Of a stretch of DNA of 64,000 bases, positions 36,254 to 45,294 are shown piece after piece. The translations under genes and the position numbers were made by a program. The DNA is from Natronosalvus amylolyticus. Its GTDB lineage: Archaea; Halobacteriota; Halobacteria; Halobacteriales; Natrialbaceae. The stretch covers positions 806,001 through 870,000 of the forward strand of contig NZ_CP101156.1 of NCBI RefSeq assembly GCF_024298845.1, in the 5' to 3' direction. How positions within the stretch are numbered: the stretch's first letter is position 1; the number at the start of each line of letters is the position of its first letter. The notes beneath the pieces are model-generated. The model was not told where the DNA came from. It saw nothing but the letters and a program-made list of their open reading frames with translations, and did no database searches.

Positions 36254-37771
36254 CTACGGCAGCCGGTAGGTCGCTCCGTCGTCCGTATCCTGGATTTCGA
36301 CACCCAGCGCCGACAGTTCGTCTCGCAGTTCGTCCGCTCGCTCGTAGTTGCCCGCCTCGCGCTCACTCTCGCGAACCTCGAGTACCAGTTCGACGACCTC
36401 GCCGGCGAGTTCGACGTCGCCCGTAGGCTCCTCGCCGCCGAAAGACAGGCCGAGCACGTCGCCCAGTTCCTCGAGCGTGTTCACGGCCCGATTGAGTCCA
36501 CGGTAGTCGTAGCCGTCGGCCGACGCGGTCCCATCGTCGCTCATCTCGTTGTCGGCATCGGCGAGGTGCCGATTGATCGCGCTCGCCACCTCGAGCAGTG
36601 CCGACTGGGCCTCTCGAGTGTTGAAATCGTCGTTCATCGCGTCGACGAACGCTGCTCGAGCCTCCGCGACCGAGTCTCGAAGCGCTCGGTCCTCGACTTT
36701 CGAGTGCGCACGCGGGGAGTCGATGGTGTCGACGGCACCCTCGTAGGCGCGCTCGAGCCGTCCCCAGCGTTCTTTGGCCTCGCGAATCGTCTCGTCGGAA
36801 TACAGTTGCGAGCTGTTGTACGACCCGGCAGTGAGGAACGTTCGGATAACGTTGGTGCCCCACTCCTCGACGGCTTCCTCGACGGTGACGAAATTGCCCA
36901 AACTCGAGGACATCTTGGTTTCGCCCATCTGGAACAGTTCACAGTGCAGCCAGTACCGAGCGAAGCGCTGGCCGGTCGCCGCCTCGCTCTGGGCGATCTC
37001 GTTTTCGTGATGCGGGAAGACGAGGTCCCGACCGCCGACGTGGACGTCGAGGGTTTCCCCGAGGTGGGTCATGCTCATCGCCGAGCACTCGATGTGCCAG
37101 CCGGGTCGTCCCTCCCCCCAGGGCGACTCCCAGGTCTGGCCACCCGGTGGCCGCTCCCAGGTCGCGCCTTTCGCGTGTTCGCGAACCGCATCTGGGGCTA
37201 CCGCACCAGCTTTCCAGAGTGCAAAATCGGCCGGGTGCCGTTTTTCGGACTGTTCGTCCGGGTCACCCTGCGCCTCGATCGCCTCGAGGTCCTGGTTCGA
37301 CAGCCTCCCGTACTCTTCGAAACTGGTCACGTCGAAGTACACCGAACCGTTCGACTCGTATGCGTAGCCCCCGTCGATCAGCGTTTCGACGAGTTCGATG
37401 ATCTCGGGAACGTGTTCGGACACGCGAGGATACACCTCCGCGCGCAGGAGGTTGAGCGCCCGCATGTCGGCTATCGTCTGCTCGATGTACGTATCGGCGA
37501 CCTCGTTCTCGCTCTCGCCCAGTTCGTCCTGGCCGATTCTAGCGACGATTTTCTCGTTGACGTCCGTAAAGTTCTCGACGTGGCGAACGTCGTAGCCCAG
37601 GAACTCGAGCCAGCGATGCATCACGTCCACGTGCACCCACGAGCGGGCGTGGCCGAGGTGGGGCGGGTCCGAAACCGTCAGGCCACAGTAGTACAGAGAG
37701 ACGTTTTCGGGGTCCTGTGGCTCGAACGGCTCCGTTTCGCCCGTCAACGTGTTGCTCACGTGCAGGGTCAT
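36254..37771 (-). CDS. cysS: Cysteinyl-tRNA synthetase
   Basis: This 505-aa class I synthetase charges tRNA-Cys. The HIGH box is HLGH (38-41), the KMSKS box is KMSSS (286-290), and zinc ligands are C29, C229, H254 and the following His/Glu. An insert of about 25 residues (around 195-222) contains a Trp/Pro/Gly-rich loop. The carboxy-terminal DALR-type helical domain is complete. The start at 37771 (MTLHVSNTLTGETEPF) is preferred over the 39-codon extension. A long antisense frame (36209-37801) is only a shadow of GC codon bias. Confidence 0.96.
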   Translation of the reverse strand: MTLHVSNTLTGETEPFEPQDPENVSLYYCGLTVSDPPHLGHARSWVHVDVMHRWLEFLGYDVRHVENFTDVNEKIVARIGQDELGESENEVADTYIEQTIADMRALNLLRAEVYPRVSEHVPEIIELVETLIDGGYAYESNGSVYFDVTSFEEYGRLSNQDLEAIEAQGDPDEQSEKRHPADFALWKAGAVAPDAVREHAKGATWERPPGGQTWESPWGEGRPGWHIECSAMSMTHLGETLDVHVGGRDLVFPHHENEIAQSEAATGQRFARYWLHCELFQMGETKMSSSLGNFVTVEEAVEEWGTNVIRTFLTAGSYNSSQLYSDETIREAKERWGRLERAYEGAVDTIDSPRAHSKVEDRALRDSVAEARAAFVDAMNDDFNTREAQSALLEVASAINRHLADADNEMSDDGTASADGYDYRGLNRAVNTLEELGDVLGLSFGGEEPTGDVELAGEVVELVLEVRESEREAGNYERADELRDELSALGVEIQDTDDGATYRLP

Positions 37772-37955
37772 TACCCGAGAGTATCCGCGACCGAACGTTA
37801 AAGCGTCGGATGTCCCTCGAGAACTGAATCCCAGTGAGTGGCCAAAGATCTTCGGTTTGTAGTATGTGAATATTGAATTGGTAGCCACTACGGCCCTGGT
37901 ACTAAAACTAAAATATAATATCCATAGCTACTATTGTTCCTGTATTGAAATACTC

Positions 37956-38483
37956 TCACTCTAGCACCGTCTCGAGACTGTCTTCGACGGTTCGGACCGC
38001 GTTGGCTCCTTCGAGTCGTTCGACGACCACGACCATTGTTTCACCCTCGAAACCAGCCGCGACGACGTCGATTTCTTCGAGCGAGAGTCCAGCTATGGCG
38101 TTTGCCAGCGATCGTCCATCCACGGTGCCGGTCGCGATGATAGCCGTGTACGTCGGAGTGTCAACCCCGGATTCGTCGGTGGTAGCACCGTCGGTATCAG
38201 GGAAGCCGAGGGCCGTCGTCCCAACGACGATGAGTGCCTCCTCGAGCGATTCGACTGGTCCGAGTCCGCTTTGCATACGAACCCGAACGGACGAGTCGCG
38301 AGGGGCCGGTTCCTCGAGTGAGTCGGCATACCGTCTGAGCGCGGAGGCGACGGCATCGACTTCGCCGTCGACATCGAGAAACCGAGCGACTGCCGTGTAG
38401 TTCGCGGTTCCGGTCCGGAGGGCCATGACCAGAAACGGATAGCGCCGCGCGGCGGTCCGCGTCCGGGCAGCGAGTGATGTCAT
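37956..38483 (-). CDS. Conserved haloarchaeal protein, two beta-alpha-beta repeats
   Basis: This protein of about 175 aa has no recognised domain. Two similar modules with alternating strands and helices are visible (SSVRVRMQSGLGPVESLEEA with ALIVVG, and TYTAIIATGTVDGRSLANA with MVVVVERLEG), which suggests a ferredoxin- or ACT-like fold. An amino-terminal helix contains MALRTGTANYTAVARFLDV. It is probably cytosolic. The start could be 38483 or 38492. It stands alone, 184 bases from cysS. Confidence 0.78.
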   Translation of the reverse strand: MTSLAARTRTAARRYPFLVMALRTGTANYTAVARFLDVDGEVDAVASALRRYADSLEEPAPRDSSVRVRMQSGLGPVESLEEALIVVGTTALGFPDTDGATTDESGVDTPTYTAIIATGTVDGRSLANAIAGLSLEEIDVVAAGFEGETMVVVVERLEGANAVRTVEDSLETVLE

Positions 38484-38617
38484 GGTGATCATAGGTCGCC
38501 TCGGGCGCTTAAAATCGACGGCTCGCTCGAGTGTCCGTGAACCGAACGGGATTGCAAACCACATTTTCCGATTCGAAGACCGCGTCGTTTTTTACCGACT
38601 CGCCCCAGTGAACGGAC

Positions 38618-38872
38618 ATGGAACCTGCTGCCGTCGAAGCACTCATCGAATCGGGACTCGAGGACGCCGAGGCAACCGTTCGCCGAGCACGGGGCGAACA
38701 CGACGACGACCACCTCGCGGCGACAGTCGTCTCCCCGGCCTTCGAGGACACCCCGCTAGTCCAGCAACACCAGTTGGTCTACGACGCACTGGGCGAACAC
38801 ATGACGACGGATATTCACGCCCTCGAGTTGTCGACGTTCACCCCGGCAGAGTACGCCGACCGAACCGAGTGA
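38618..38872 (+). CDS. BolA-family protein
   Basis: This 84-aa protein has the BolA helix-turn-helix-like core: VVSPAFEDTPLVQQHQLVYDALGEHM and DIHALELSTFTPAEYADR (quoted in part: LVQQHQLVYDALGEHM). BolA proteins bind 2Fe-2S clusters together with monothiol glutaredoxins and take part in iron homeostasis or stress responses. No glutaredoxin gene is adjacent. The usual cluster-binding His of the family can be matched to the His in QQHQLVY or DIHALEL. Confidence 0.88.
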   Translation: MEPAAVEALIESGLEDAEATVRRARGEHDDDHLAATVVSPAFEDTPLVQQHQLVYDALGEHMTTDIHALELSTFTPAEYADRTE

Positions 38873-38954
38873 GGGAGCCTCGGAAGCATCGCCAGCAACG
38901 CCGAACCATCACGCAATCCGCACTTTTATCGTTCTCTCCTCGTTTCATCCGGGT

Positions 38955-39416
38955 ATGGAATCGTTGCACCCGCGAATCCGACTGGTGTGGGTCGCCCAGT
39001 GGGCTCTGACAGCCATTATTCTGGGCGTCGTGATCGCCGCCGTAGATCGGTGGATCGTCGAAATCCCAACCGTCGGCATCGTTGCGGTCGCCGCCGGAGC
39101 CCTGCTTCTGGGCGTCGTGTACGCGCTGTTGCTCTACAATCGCTGGCAGTTCGAACTCCAGGACGACGCCCTCTACCTCGAGCGCGGCGTCATCACGTTC
39201 GTCGAAACGGCCGTTCCCTTTGTCCGCGTCCAGCACGTCGACACCCAGTTCGGCCCGCTCGAGCGAGTGCTCGGGCTCTCGAGCGTGGTGGTCTACACTG
39301 CTGGCTCGCGAAACGCCGACGTTCGGGTCCCCGGATTGACTCCCGAACGCGCCAGGAAACTCCAGGATACGCTCCGCAATCTCGCCGTCGAGAGCGAGGC
39401 TGACGACGCCGTATGA
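38955..39416 (+). CDS. Bacterial PH-domain (bPH2) membrane protein, YdbS-like, copy 1
   Basis: This 153-aa protein has two membrane spans (about residues 13-60) followed by one bPH2 domain with the family pattern LYLERGVITFVETAVPFVRVQHVDTQFGPLER (here in pieces: VPFVRVQHVDTQFGPLER) and RNADVRVPGLTPERA. Bacterial YdbS/YdbT proteins act together in the envelope and confer resistance to antimicrobial compounds in Bacillus. It overlaps the next gene by four bases (ATGA). A paralogous pair lies at 43304-45294. Confidence 0.88.
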   Translation: MESLHPRIRLVWVAQWALTAIILGVVIAAVDRWIVEIPTVGIVAVAAGALLLGVVYALLLYNRWQFELQDDALYLERGVITFVETAVPFVRVQHVDTQFGPLERVLGLSSVVVYTAGSRNADVRVPGLTPERARKLQDTLRNLAVESEADDAV

Positions 39417-41077
39417 ACACGCCACATCGTCTCCATCCGTTGAGTGCTGTCACGATAATGCTTCGAGGCGGGTTTATCGGCTTCACCATCCCGTTTTTCC
39501 TCGTCAGCATAGCCAGCGGTATCTTCGAGATCGGCTCACCCGCATGGGGCCTGTATCTTGGCCCGGTCGGTTTCGCCATCGGTGCCGGCTACGGTATCGC
39601 CTACTACTACCGATTCGAGTACGAACTGACCGAGAACACCTTCGACGTTTCCTCAGGCGTCATCTCACGCCGCTCGAGGGAAATTCCGTACCGGCGAATT
39701 CAGAACGTCGACGTTCGTCAGGGGGTACTCGCCCGTCTTCTCAACCTCGCGACGGTCTCGGTCGAAACCGCCGGTGGCGGCGATACCGAAGCGACGCTTT
39801 CGTTCGTCAGTGAGGCTGAAGCAAATCGACTCCAGCGAGACATTCGTCGCCGAACCGCCGGCCGTGGTGACTCGAGCAGACCGACAAGCGGCCGTGCCGC
39901 CGAGTCAACCACCGCGCTATCGGGGCTTCGCGCAGGCGACCCACTCCCGGAGCCCCGTAGTGCCCACGTTGGCGAACTTCGGTCGAACGAAGAGGCGTCT
40001 GTCGAAGTGAGCGAACCATCGTTCGACCAGGGCAAACCCGAGCTATTGTTCGACCTGAAGCCTCGAGAGTTGCTGCTGTATTCATTTACCACGCTCCGTC
40101 CGGCGGCAGCAGCCGGGCTCTTTGCCCTGTTTTTCTTCTTCAGCGAGGCTGCCATCGACGTTCTGTTGACGACCGCGAGACCCTTTGGTGGGCCTGCGGA
40201 GCTGACCGAGGGAACCACGACGAGTTACGGTATCCTCGGTCTGGTCTCGATCATCAACGGGATCGTCGTGACCTACGCCGTCAGCGTCGCCTATACGTTT
40301 GCGACATATTATGGGTTCCAGCTGGGACGCGCTGATGACGATTTCGTCTACGAACGCGGTCTCCTCCAGCGCTACAGTGGATCGATTCCCGCCGAGAAAG
40401 TCCAGTCGGTCACCGTCACCGACAATCCGGTTCAGCGCGCTATCGAGTACGCCGGTCTCTGGGTCGAAACCGCAGGCTACGGCCCGGATACCAGCGGTGG
40501 CAGTAAGTCTGCAGTCCCGCTTGCCCGATCCCGTCGCGTCTATACCTTCGCGGAGAACCTGACGAACGTCGAAACACCGAGGTTCACCAGTCCACCAGCC
40601 CTCGCCCGGCGACGATATCTGGCTCGCTACAGTATCGTCGCCGGCGTCTTCGTCGCGCTGGCGTTTGGCCTGACACAGGTGAGTCCGCTCGAGCGCTGGT
40701 ATCTCGCGGCCATCGTGTTCGTCGTCGTCCCGCCAGCAGCCCACCTCAAGTACGTCCATCTGGGCTACTACGTGGGCGAAGACCACCTCGTGATTCGGCG
40801 CGGCTTCTGGCGACGCCGAACCACCGTGATTCCGTACTATCGCATCCAGACGATTTCGAATCGCCGCTCGATATTCCAGCGACGGTTGGGACTCACCTCC
40901 GTCGTAGTCGACACCGCCAGCTCACGGACGTTCGCCTGGGCAGCCCCGACGATTTACGATGTCGACCTTGCGGATGGGCGGGGCGTCGCTCAGACGGCCA
41001 GAGAACGCCTGCAGACTGCACTGGCCGAACGTGGTGTCGGTGACGATGAGACGGGCTTTTCGGTGGATTTTACCTGA
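39413..41077 (+). CDS. Three-domain bPH2 membrane protein, YdbT-like, copy 1
   Basis: This 554-aa protein has three bPH2 modules, each preceded by a pair of membrane spans. Module 1 contains SRRSREIPYRRIQNVDVRQG, module 2 YSGSIPAEKVQSVTVTDNP and module 3 RRTTVIPYYRIQTISNRRS. A polar linker of about 80 residues (150-205) follows module 1. Coupled by ATGA to its YdbS-like partner. The function in archaea is unknown; a lipid- or envelope-associated complex is likely. fumC follows 20 bases later. Confidence 0.9.
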   Translation: MNTPHRLHPLSAVTIMLRGGFIGFTIPFFLVSIASGIFEIGSPAWGLYLGPVGFAIGAGYGIAYYYRFEYELTENTFDVSSGVISRRSREIPYRRIQNVDVRQGVLARLLNLATVSVETAGGGDTEATLSFVSEAEANRLQRDIRRRTAGRGDSSRPTSGRAAESTTALSGLRAGDPLPEPRSAHVGELRSNEEASVEVSEPSFDQGKPELLFDLKPRELLLYSFTTLRPAAAAGLFALFFFFSEAAIDVLLTTARPFGGPAELTEGTTTSYGILGLVSIINGIVVTYAVSVAYTFATYYGFQLGRADDDFVYERGLLQRYSGSIPAEKVQSVTVTDNPVQRAIEYAGLWVETAGYGPDTSGGSKSAVPLARSRRVYTFAENLTNVETPRFTSPPALARRRYLARYSIVAGVFVALAFGLTQVSPLERWYLAAIVFVVVPPAAHLKYVHLGYYVGEDHLVIRRGFWRRRTTVIPYYRIQTISNRRSIFQRRLGLTSVVVDTASSRTFAWAAPTIYDVDLADGRGVAQTARERLQTALAERGVGDDETGFSVDFT

Positions 41078-41097
41078 CAGACACAGACGCTCTAGGT

Positions 41098-42507
41098 ATG
41101 GCAGACGAGTTCAGAACGGAATCCGACAGTCTCGGCGAGATGCAAGTGCCAGTCGACGCCTACTGGGGCGCACAGACCCAGCGCGCCATCGAAAACTTCC
41201 CCATCTCGGGGATCACGTTCGACCGGCGCTTCATCAGAGCGCTGGGCGTCGTGAAAAAGGGTGCTGCACAGGCCAATCGGGACCTCGGCCTGATCGAAGA
41301 AGACGTCGCAGATGCGATAATCGAGGCCGCAGACGACGTCATCGCTGGTGAACTCGACGATCAGTTCCCGGTCGACGTGTTCCAGACCGGCTCCGGAACC
41401 TCCTCGAACATGAACGCGAACGAGGTCATCGCCAACCGGGCAGCCGAAATTATGGGGGCAGCTATCGGTGACCGCGTCGTTCACCCCAACGACCACGTTA
41501 ACTTCGGACAATCGAGCAACGACGTGATTCCGACGGCGATGCACGTCGCCGCCCTCGAGGCCGTCGAAAAAGACGTCACACCTGCACTCGAGACGCTCCG
41601 ACAGGCGCTCGAGGCAAAAGAAGACGAGTTCGACGACGTCGTCAAAACCGGACGTACTCACTTGCAAGATGCGACACCGGTCACGCTGGGTCAGGAATTC
41701 GGCGGCTACCGAACCCAGATCGAAAAAGGGCTGGCACGCGTCGACCTCGTGCGTGACCACCTGAGCGAACTCGCCCTCGGCGGTACGGCCACGGGAACGG
41801 GCCTCAACACTCACCCGGAGTTCCCCGAACTCGCGGCGTCGTACATCAGCGAGGAGACGAACGTTGGGTTCCGAGAAGCCGACAATCACTTCGAGGCCCA
41901 GGCGGCCCACGATGCGATGGCGGAAGCACACGGGGCGCTCCGGACGGTCGCCGGCTCGCTCAACAAAATCGCCAACGACCTCAGACTGCTGGCCTCGGGG
42001 CCACGAAACGGCCTCGGAGAGATAGAACAGCCGGAAAACCAGCCGGGGTCGTCGATCATGCCGGGGAAAATCAACCCCGTCGTCGCCGAAGCCGTCAATC
42101 AGGTCCACAAACAGGTCGTCGGCAACGATGCCGCCGTGGCCGCTGGCGCAGCCGAGGGACAGATCGATCTCAACCTCTACAAGCCCGTCCTCGCACACAA
42201 CTTCCTCCAGTCGGCCTCGTTGCTCTCTAACACGAGCAGTGTCTTCGCGGAGCGATTCGTCGCGCCACTCGAGGCAAACCGCGAGCACTGTGAGGACCAG
42301 GTCGAACAGTCGATGGCACTCGCAACGTCGCTCAACGTCCACATCGGCTACGACAAGGCCAGCGAGGTCGCGAAGACGGCGCTCAAAGAAGGGAAGACGG
42401 TTCGCGAAGTCGTCCTCGAGAAGGGGTATCTCACCGAGGACGAAGCCGACGAAGTGCTCGATCCACGCAAGATGACCGAGACGGGTATTCTCGGGCAGGA
42501 TCACTGA
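41098..42507 (+). CDS. fumC: Class II fumarate hydratase
   Basis: This 469-aa enzyme of the TCA cycle converts fumarate to malate. The fumarate-lyase signature GSSIMPGKINPV is at about residues 319-330, and GRTHLQDATPVTLGQEFGGY, TGSGTSSNMNANEV and NDHVNFGQSSNDVIPT are all standard. It is a homotetramer without metal. It lies only 20 bases behind the PH-domain gene, so may share its transcript. The long frame on the opposite strand (41092-42561) is a codon-bias shadow. Confidence 0.96.
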   Translation: MADEFRTESDSLGEMQVPVDAYWGAQTQRAIENFPISGITFDRRFIRALGVVKKGAAQANRDLGLIEEDVADAIIEAADDVIAGELDDQFPVDVFQTGSGTSSNMNANEVIANRAAEIMGAAIGDRVVHPNDHVNFGQSSNDVIPTAMHVAALEAVEKDVTPALETLRQALEAKEDEFDDVVKTGRTHLQDATPVTLGQEFGGYRTQIEKGLARVDLVRDHLSELALGGTATGTGLNTHPEFPELAASYISEETNVGFREADNHFEAQAAHDAMAEAHGALRTVAGSLNKIANDLRLLASGPRNGLGEIEQPENQPGSSIMPGKINPVVAEAVNQVHKQVVGNDAAVAAGAAEGQIDLNLYKPVLAHNFLQSASLLSNTSSVFAERFVAPLEANREHCEDQVEQSMALATSLNVHIGYDKASEVAKTALKEGKTVREVVLEKGYLTEDEADEVLDPRKMTETGILGQDH

Positions 42508-42767
42508 TACGGTCCCCTGTAACTTTTTACCGGAGATCGCTCGTACGGGGGTAGCGATCAATGCTATCGATTTACGTTCAACGTCTGAAAACGTCTAGCG
42601 TCACTCGAGTGCGAGGCGTTCACCTGAGAAGCCGTCGAATCGCCAGGCTGAACGGAGTTCGACAGGTTTCGAATATCGAAAACGACTAGCTAAGACGTGA
42701 TTCAACGGTGAAATGGCGGAATAAACGAACCCAAGCAGTTTTGTCTGATGCTCACGTCAGACGAAAT

Positions 42768-43001
42768 ATGTACACCTGTCGTGACTGCAACCAGTCGTTT
42801 CAGACCGAGTTAGCACTCGAGATACACCGAGACTCGTGTGAACAGGGTGGCCTCTACTGCCAGGTCTGTGGCGACCGGTTCCGTGAGGCCGATGCAACAC
42901 AAGACGGGTGGCACTACGCCTGTCCGAGCGAAGATTGCGACGGCGAAGGATTGCAAGAAGACCTGTTCCAGGTCGATGAAATGCGCGTCGCAACGCACTG
43001 A
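42768..43001 (+). CDS. Small protein with C2H2-type zinc finger and second Cys cluster
   Basis: This 77-aa protein starts with a C2H2-like finger (YTCRDCNQSFQTELALEIHR, ligands C4, C7, H20 and then C24 in RDSC) and continues with CQVCGDRF, HYAC and DC, a second possible zinc site. It could bind nucleic acid or protein; small zinc-finger proteins are frequent in haloarchaea. The 260 bases before it have a T-run after fumC (CTTTTTACC) that may terminate that transcript. The ATG at 42768 starts directly at the finger. Confidence 0.8.
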   Translation: MYTCRDCNQSFQTELALEIHRDSCEQGGLYCQVCGDRFREADATQDGWHYACPSEDCDGEGLQEDLFQVDEMRVATH

Positions 43002-43068
43002 GTTTTTTCGAAGACTGAGATTGTCCCTGCGGACCGATCAGCCACCTGTCCCTCGTCGACCACGACAA

Positions 43069-43152
43069 TATAGTAACCAGTGAAACGGTTTACACACCTA
43101 CCGCGATGCAGTCTTGCGATAGGGTGTGCAATGACGTTCACTGGCTACTATA
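43069..43152 (+). repeat. 84-bp hairpin element (MITE-like), copy A
   Basis: The termini TATAGTAACCAGTGAA and TTCACTGGCTACTATA are inverted repeats with one mismatch. Inside them lies a second inverted pair, ACACACCTACCGC and GCGATAGGGTGTG, so the element could fold over almost its full length. Two further copies are at 49747-49830 and 54524-54606 in the same orientation. It encodes nothing. It sits in the 300-base gap before the second PH-domain cassette. Confidence 0.85.
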
Positions 43153-43303
43153 CATCCGCTGACCCCTCGAGCGAAATCGAGCGAAGACGGTCGAATACGT
43201 ACAGGCCTGCCAGAAGACGGCGGCCCACATCGGATCGTGGGGCAGTTTCAGGAACTGTCGAGCGTCACATCGTTTATCCGGGGTTTTGTTGTGTCTGCAG
43301 GTG

Positions 43304-43789
43304 ATGGAACGACTCGAGCCCCGGGTTCGAACGCTGTGGATACTCAGTGCGCTCGGTAGCTCGACGCTGATCGGCGTTGGTTTCGTCCTGATAGCGACAC
43401 TGCTGTATGGCCGTTTCGCCTCACCCGATTCGCGGTGGATGGTTCTCCTCCCGGCGCTACTCCTTTGTTGTCTCGCCGCCGGTTTGGTCGCGTTCGCCTG
43501 GTATCGGTACAGCAGGTTCAGGTTCGACTGTCGAGACGACTCGTTGTACGTCGAACACGGCGTTCTAACACGACACAAAACGATCGTTCCCTACAACCGA
43601 CTCCAGCACGTCGACGTTCGTCGACGTCCACACGAGCGAGTCGCCGGCGTAGCTACGATCGTGATACACACGGCTGGGACCTGCCGAAATCAGGTGCAGA
43701 TCCCCGGGCTTACTCCATCTCGAGCATGGATGTTACAGGATCACCTCCGTCACCTCGTCACGGAAAAGGGGGACGACGACCCACGATGA
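43304..43789 (+). CDS. bPH2 membrane protein, YdbS-like, copy 2
   Basis: This 161-aa paralogue of the gene at 38955 has the same build: two membrane spans, then one bPH2 module (IVPYNRLQHVDVRRRPHERV and QIPGLTPSRAWMLQDHLRHL). It starts at the ATG 43304 (MERLEPRVRTLW, compare MESLHPRIRLVW in copy 1), and overlaps the next gene by four bases exactly as copy 1 does. Cysteines in the second span region (LLLCCLAAG) are unlike copy 1. Confidence 0.87.
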   Translation: MERLEPRVRTLWILSALGSSTLIGVGFVLIATLLYGRFASPDSRWMVLLPALLLCCLAAGLVAFAWYRYSRFRFDCRDDSLYVEHGVLTRHKTIVPYNRLQHVDVRRRPHERVAGVATIVIHTAGTCRNQVQIPGLTPSRAWMLQDHLRHLVTEKGDDDPR

Positions 43790-45294
43790 AGCTTCATCCC
43801 GCAACGATCCCGCTCAGGTCGCTTGGGCGTGCAGCGAGTCTCGGGTTCGTGTGCTTTCTAGTGGGCCTCTTCCTCTCGCCGGGTGCGAACGCCTCGACAG
43901 CACTCGTCGTTCTCTGGAGCTCTCTCGGAGTCTGCGTGGCTCTCCTGTACGAAGGAATTCGGTATTTCCGCGTCGGTTACACCCTCACTCCTGAAACCCT
44001 GAGGATAACTGCAGGCATCCTCTCGAGACGCACTCGCGAGATTCCCCGCCATCGGATCCAATCGGTCGACATTCACCAATCGCTCTTCTTGCGCCCGGCC
44101 GGCCTCGCCACAATCAGGGTCGAAACGGCAGGCGGCAGCCACGGCCCGTTCACCCTCGAGTACGTCTCAATGGGAGAGGCGACCAGAATACGGGATTGGC
44201 AATGTGGGGTTCCGGAGCGACAGTGTACTACCACAGTTCACGGGAGGGAGCAGTCGAGCAATGCCGGACATCGCGGTTCCGCCACCGAAAGCGAGACGAT
44301 CTTTACCCTGAAACGAACCGAACTCATCGCCTACAGCATCACGTCGGTCGGACCTGGGGCCGTGATTCTCTGTGGGATCGCGCTCTCTTTTATCAGTGGG
44401 CGCTATCCCCGGGGCCTCGTCGCGCCCGAGGTATACCAACTTGGAGCGACGCTGCCAAAAACGATCCAAACGGAGGTGCTTGTTGTCGCATTTCTGGTCA
44501 CTGCCTGGGCACTTAGTGCCGGTCTCCACACCGTTCGATTCACCGGGTTTCGTCTGACCAGATCCCAGGACGTACTGCACTACGAGCATGGGTTGTATGG
44601 CCGCTACAGCGGAACGATTCCGCTCGAGAATCTGCAACGGATCACGATAGCGGAGCCGATTCCGTTGCGATGGCTGGGCTATGGTTCCCTGCAACTGGAA
44701 ACGGCCGGTTCGGACGGCAGTCAACAGGCCACGGAAACGCACGCGCTGACCATCCCGCTTGCGAGCCGAAAGCGGATCGACGTGCTTCTCGGGAAAATAG
44801 CACCACTAGGGGGACTCGATTCGGAATCCATCGAGTCACCGCCACGACGAGCCAAAACGCGGTACATATTGACCTATCTCGTCGCGGCTGGACTCGGTCT
44901 CGTCGTTGCCTTCTCGCTGTCCGTCACGACACCCGTGGTCCGGGACTGGTATGCCCTCGCTCCCGCGGTGTTGATTGCTCCGATAGCTGCACACTTGAAG
45001 TGGTCGAACAGAGGCTACCAGTTACAGCGACAGTATCTGCTCACTCGAGACGGTTTCTGGCATCGGCGTACCTGTCTCGTCCCCTACCAGCGAATCCAGT
45101 CGCTTGCCTATACCCAACGGCCACTGCAGCGCCACCATTCGCTGGCGACGCTGACGGCCGATACCGCGAGCGTTTCACCAGCCATCCTAACGGCGTACGA
45201 CGTCGATGCGGAACGTGGAAACGAGGTCTGTCGACGTCTCGAACGACAGATGTGTGGTCGATCAGGGACGACAGAACCCTCGTCGACTACGTAA
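43786..45294 (+). CDS. Three-domain bPH2 membrane protein, YdbT-like, copy 2
   Basis: This 502-aa paralogue of the protein at 39413 has three bPH2 modules: SRRTREIPRHRIQSVDIHQS, YSGTIPLENLQRITIAEPIP and RRTCLVPYQRIQSLAYTQRP, each following membrane spans. The linker after module 1 is shorter than in copy 1, which accounts for the difference in length. The open frame extends to 43435, but the ATG at 43786 aligns with copy 1 and overlaps the partner gene (ATGA). It ends eight bases inside the convergent kynureninase gene. Confidence 0.88.
   Translation: MKLHPATIPLRSLGRAASLGFVCFLVGLFLSPGANASTALVVLWSSLGVCVALLYEGIRYFRVGYTLTPETLRITAGILSRRTREIPRHRIQSVDIHQSLFLRPAGLATIRVETAGGSHGPFTLEYVSMGEATRIRDWQCGVPERQCTTTVHGREQSSNAGHRGSATESETIFTLKRTELIAYSITSVGPGAVILCGIALSFISGRYPRGLVAPEVYQLGATLPKTIQTEVLVVAFLVTAWALSAGLHTVRFTGFRLTRSQDVLHYEHGLYGRYSGTIPLENLQRITIAEPIPLRWLGYGSLQLETAGSDGSQQATETHALTIPLASRKRIDVLLGKIAPLGGLDSESIESPPRRAKTRYILTYLVAAGLGLVVAFSLSVTTPVVRDWYALAPAVLIAPIAAHLKWSNRGYQLQRQYLLTRDGFWHRRTCLVPYQRIQSLAYTQRPLQRHHSLATLTADTASVSPAILTAYDVDAERGNEVCRRLERQMCGRSGTTEPSSTT

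Noticed and set aside
36209-37801. 530-codon frame antisense to cysS
   Set aside because: It mirrors the cysS codon pattern; cysS is certain from HLGH and KMSSS motifs. Long antisense frames are common in GC-rich genomes.
41092-42561. 489-codon frame antisense to fumC
   Set aside because: The plus strand encodes an unambiguous fumarase; the antisense protein is Val/Arg-rich with no homology.
43318-43335. CCGGGTTCGAACGC resembling a tRNA T-arm
   Set aside because: No acceptor or anticodon stems fit around it, and it is inside the coding sequence of the PH-domain gene. No tRNA was found anywhere in the window.
43435-43785. Amino-terminal extension of the second YdbT-like gene
   Set aside because: It would lie entirely inside the YdbS-like gene in another frame; the ATGA-coupled start at 43786 matches the paralogue.
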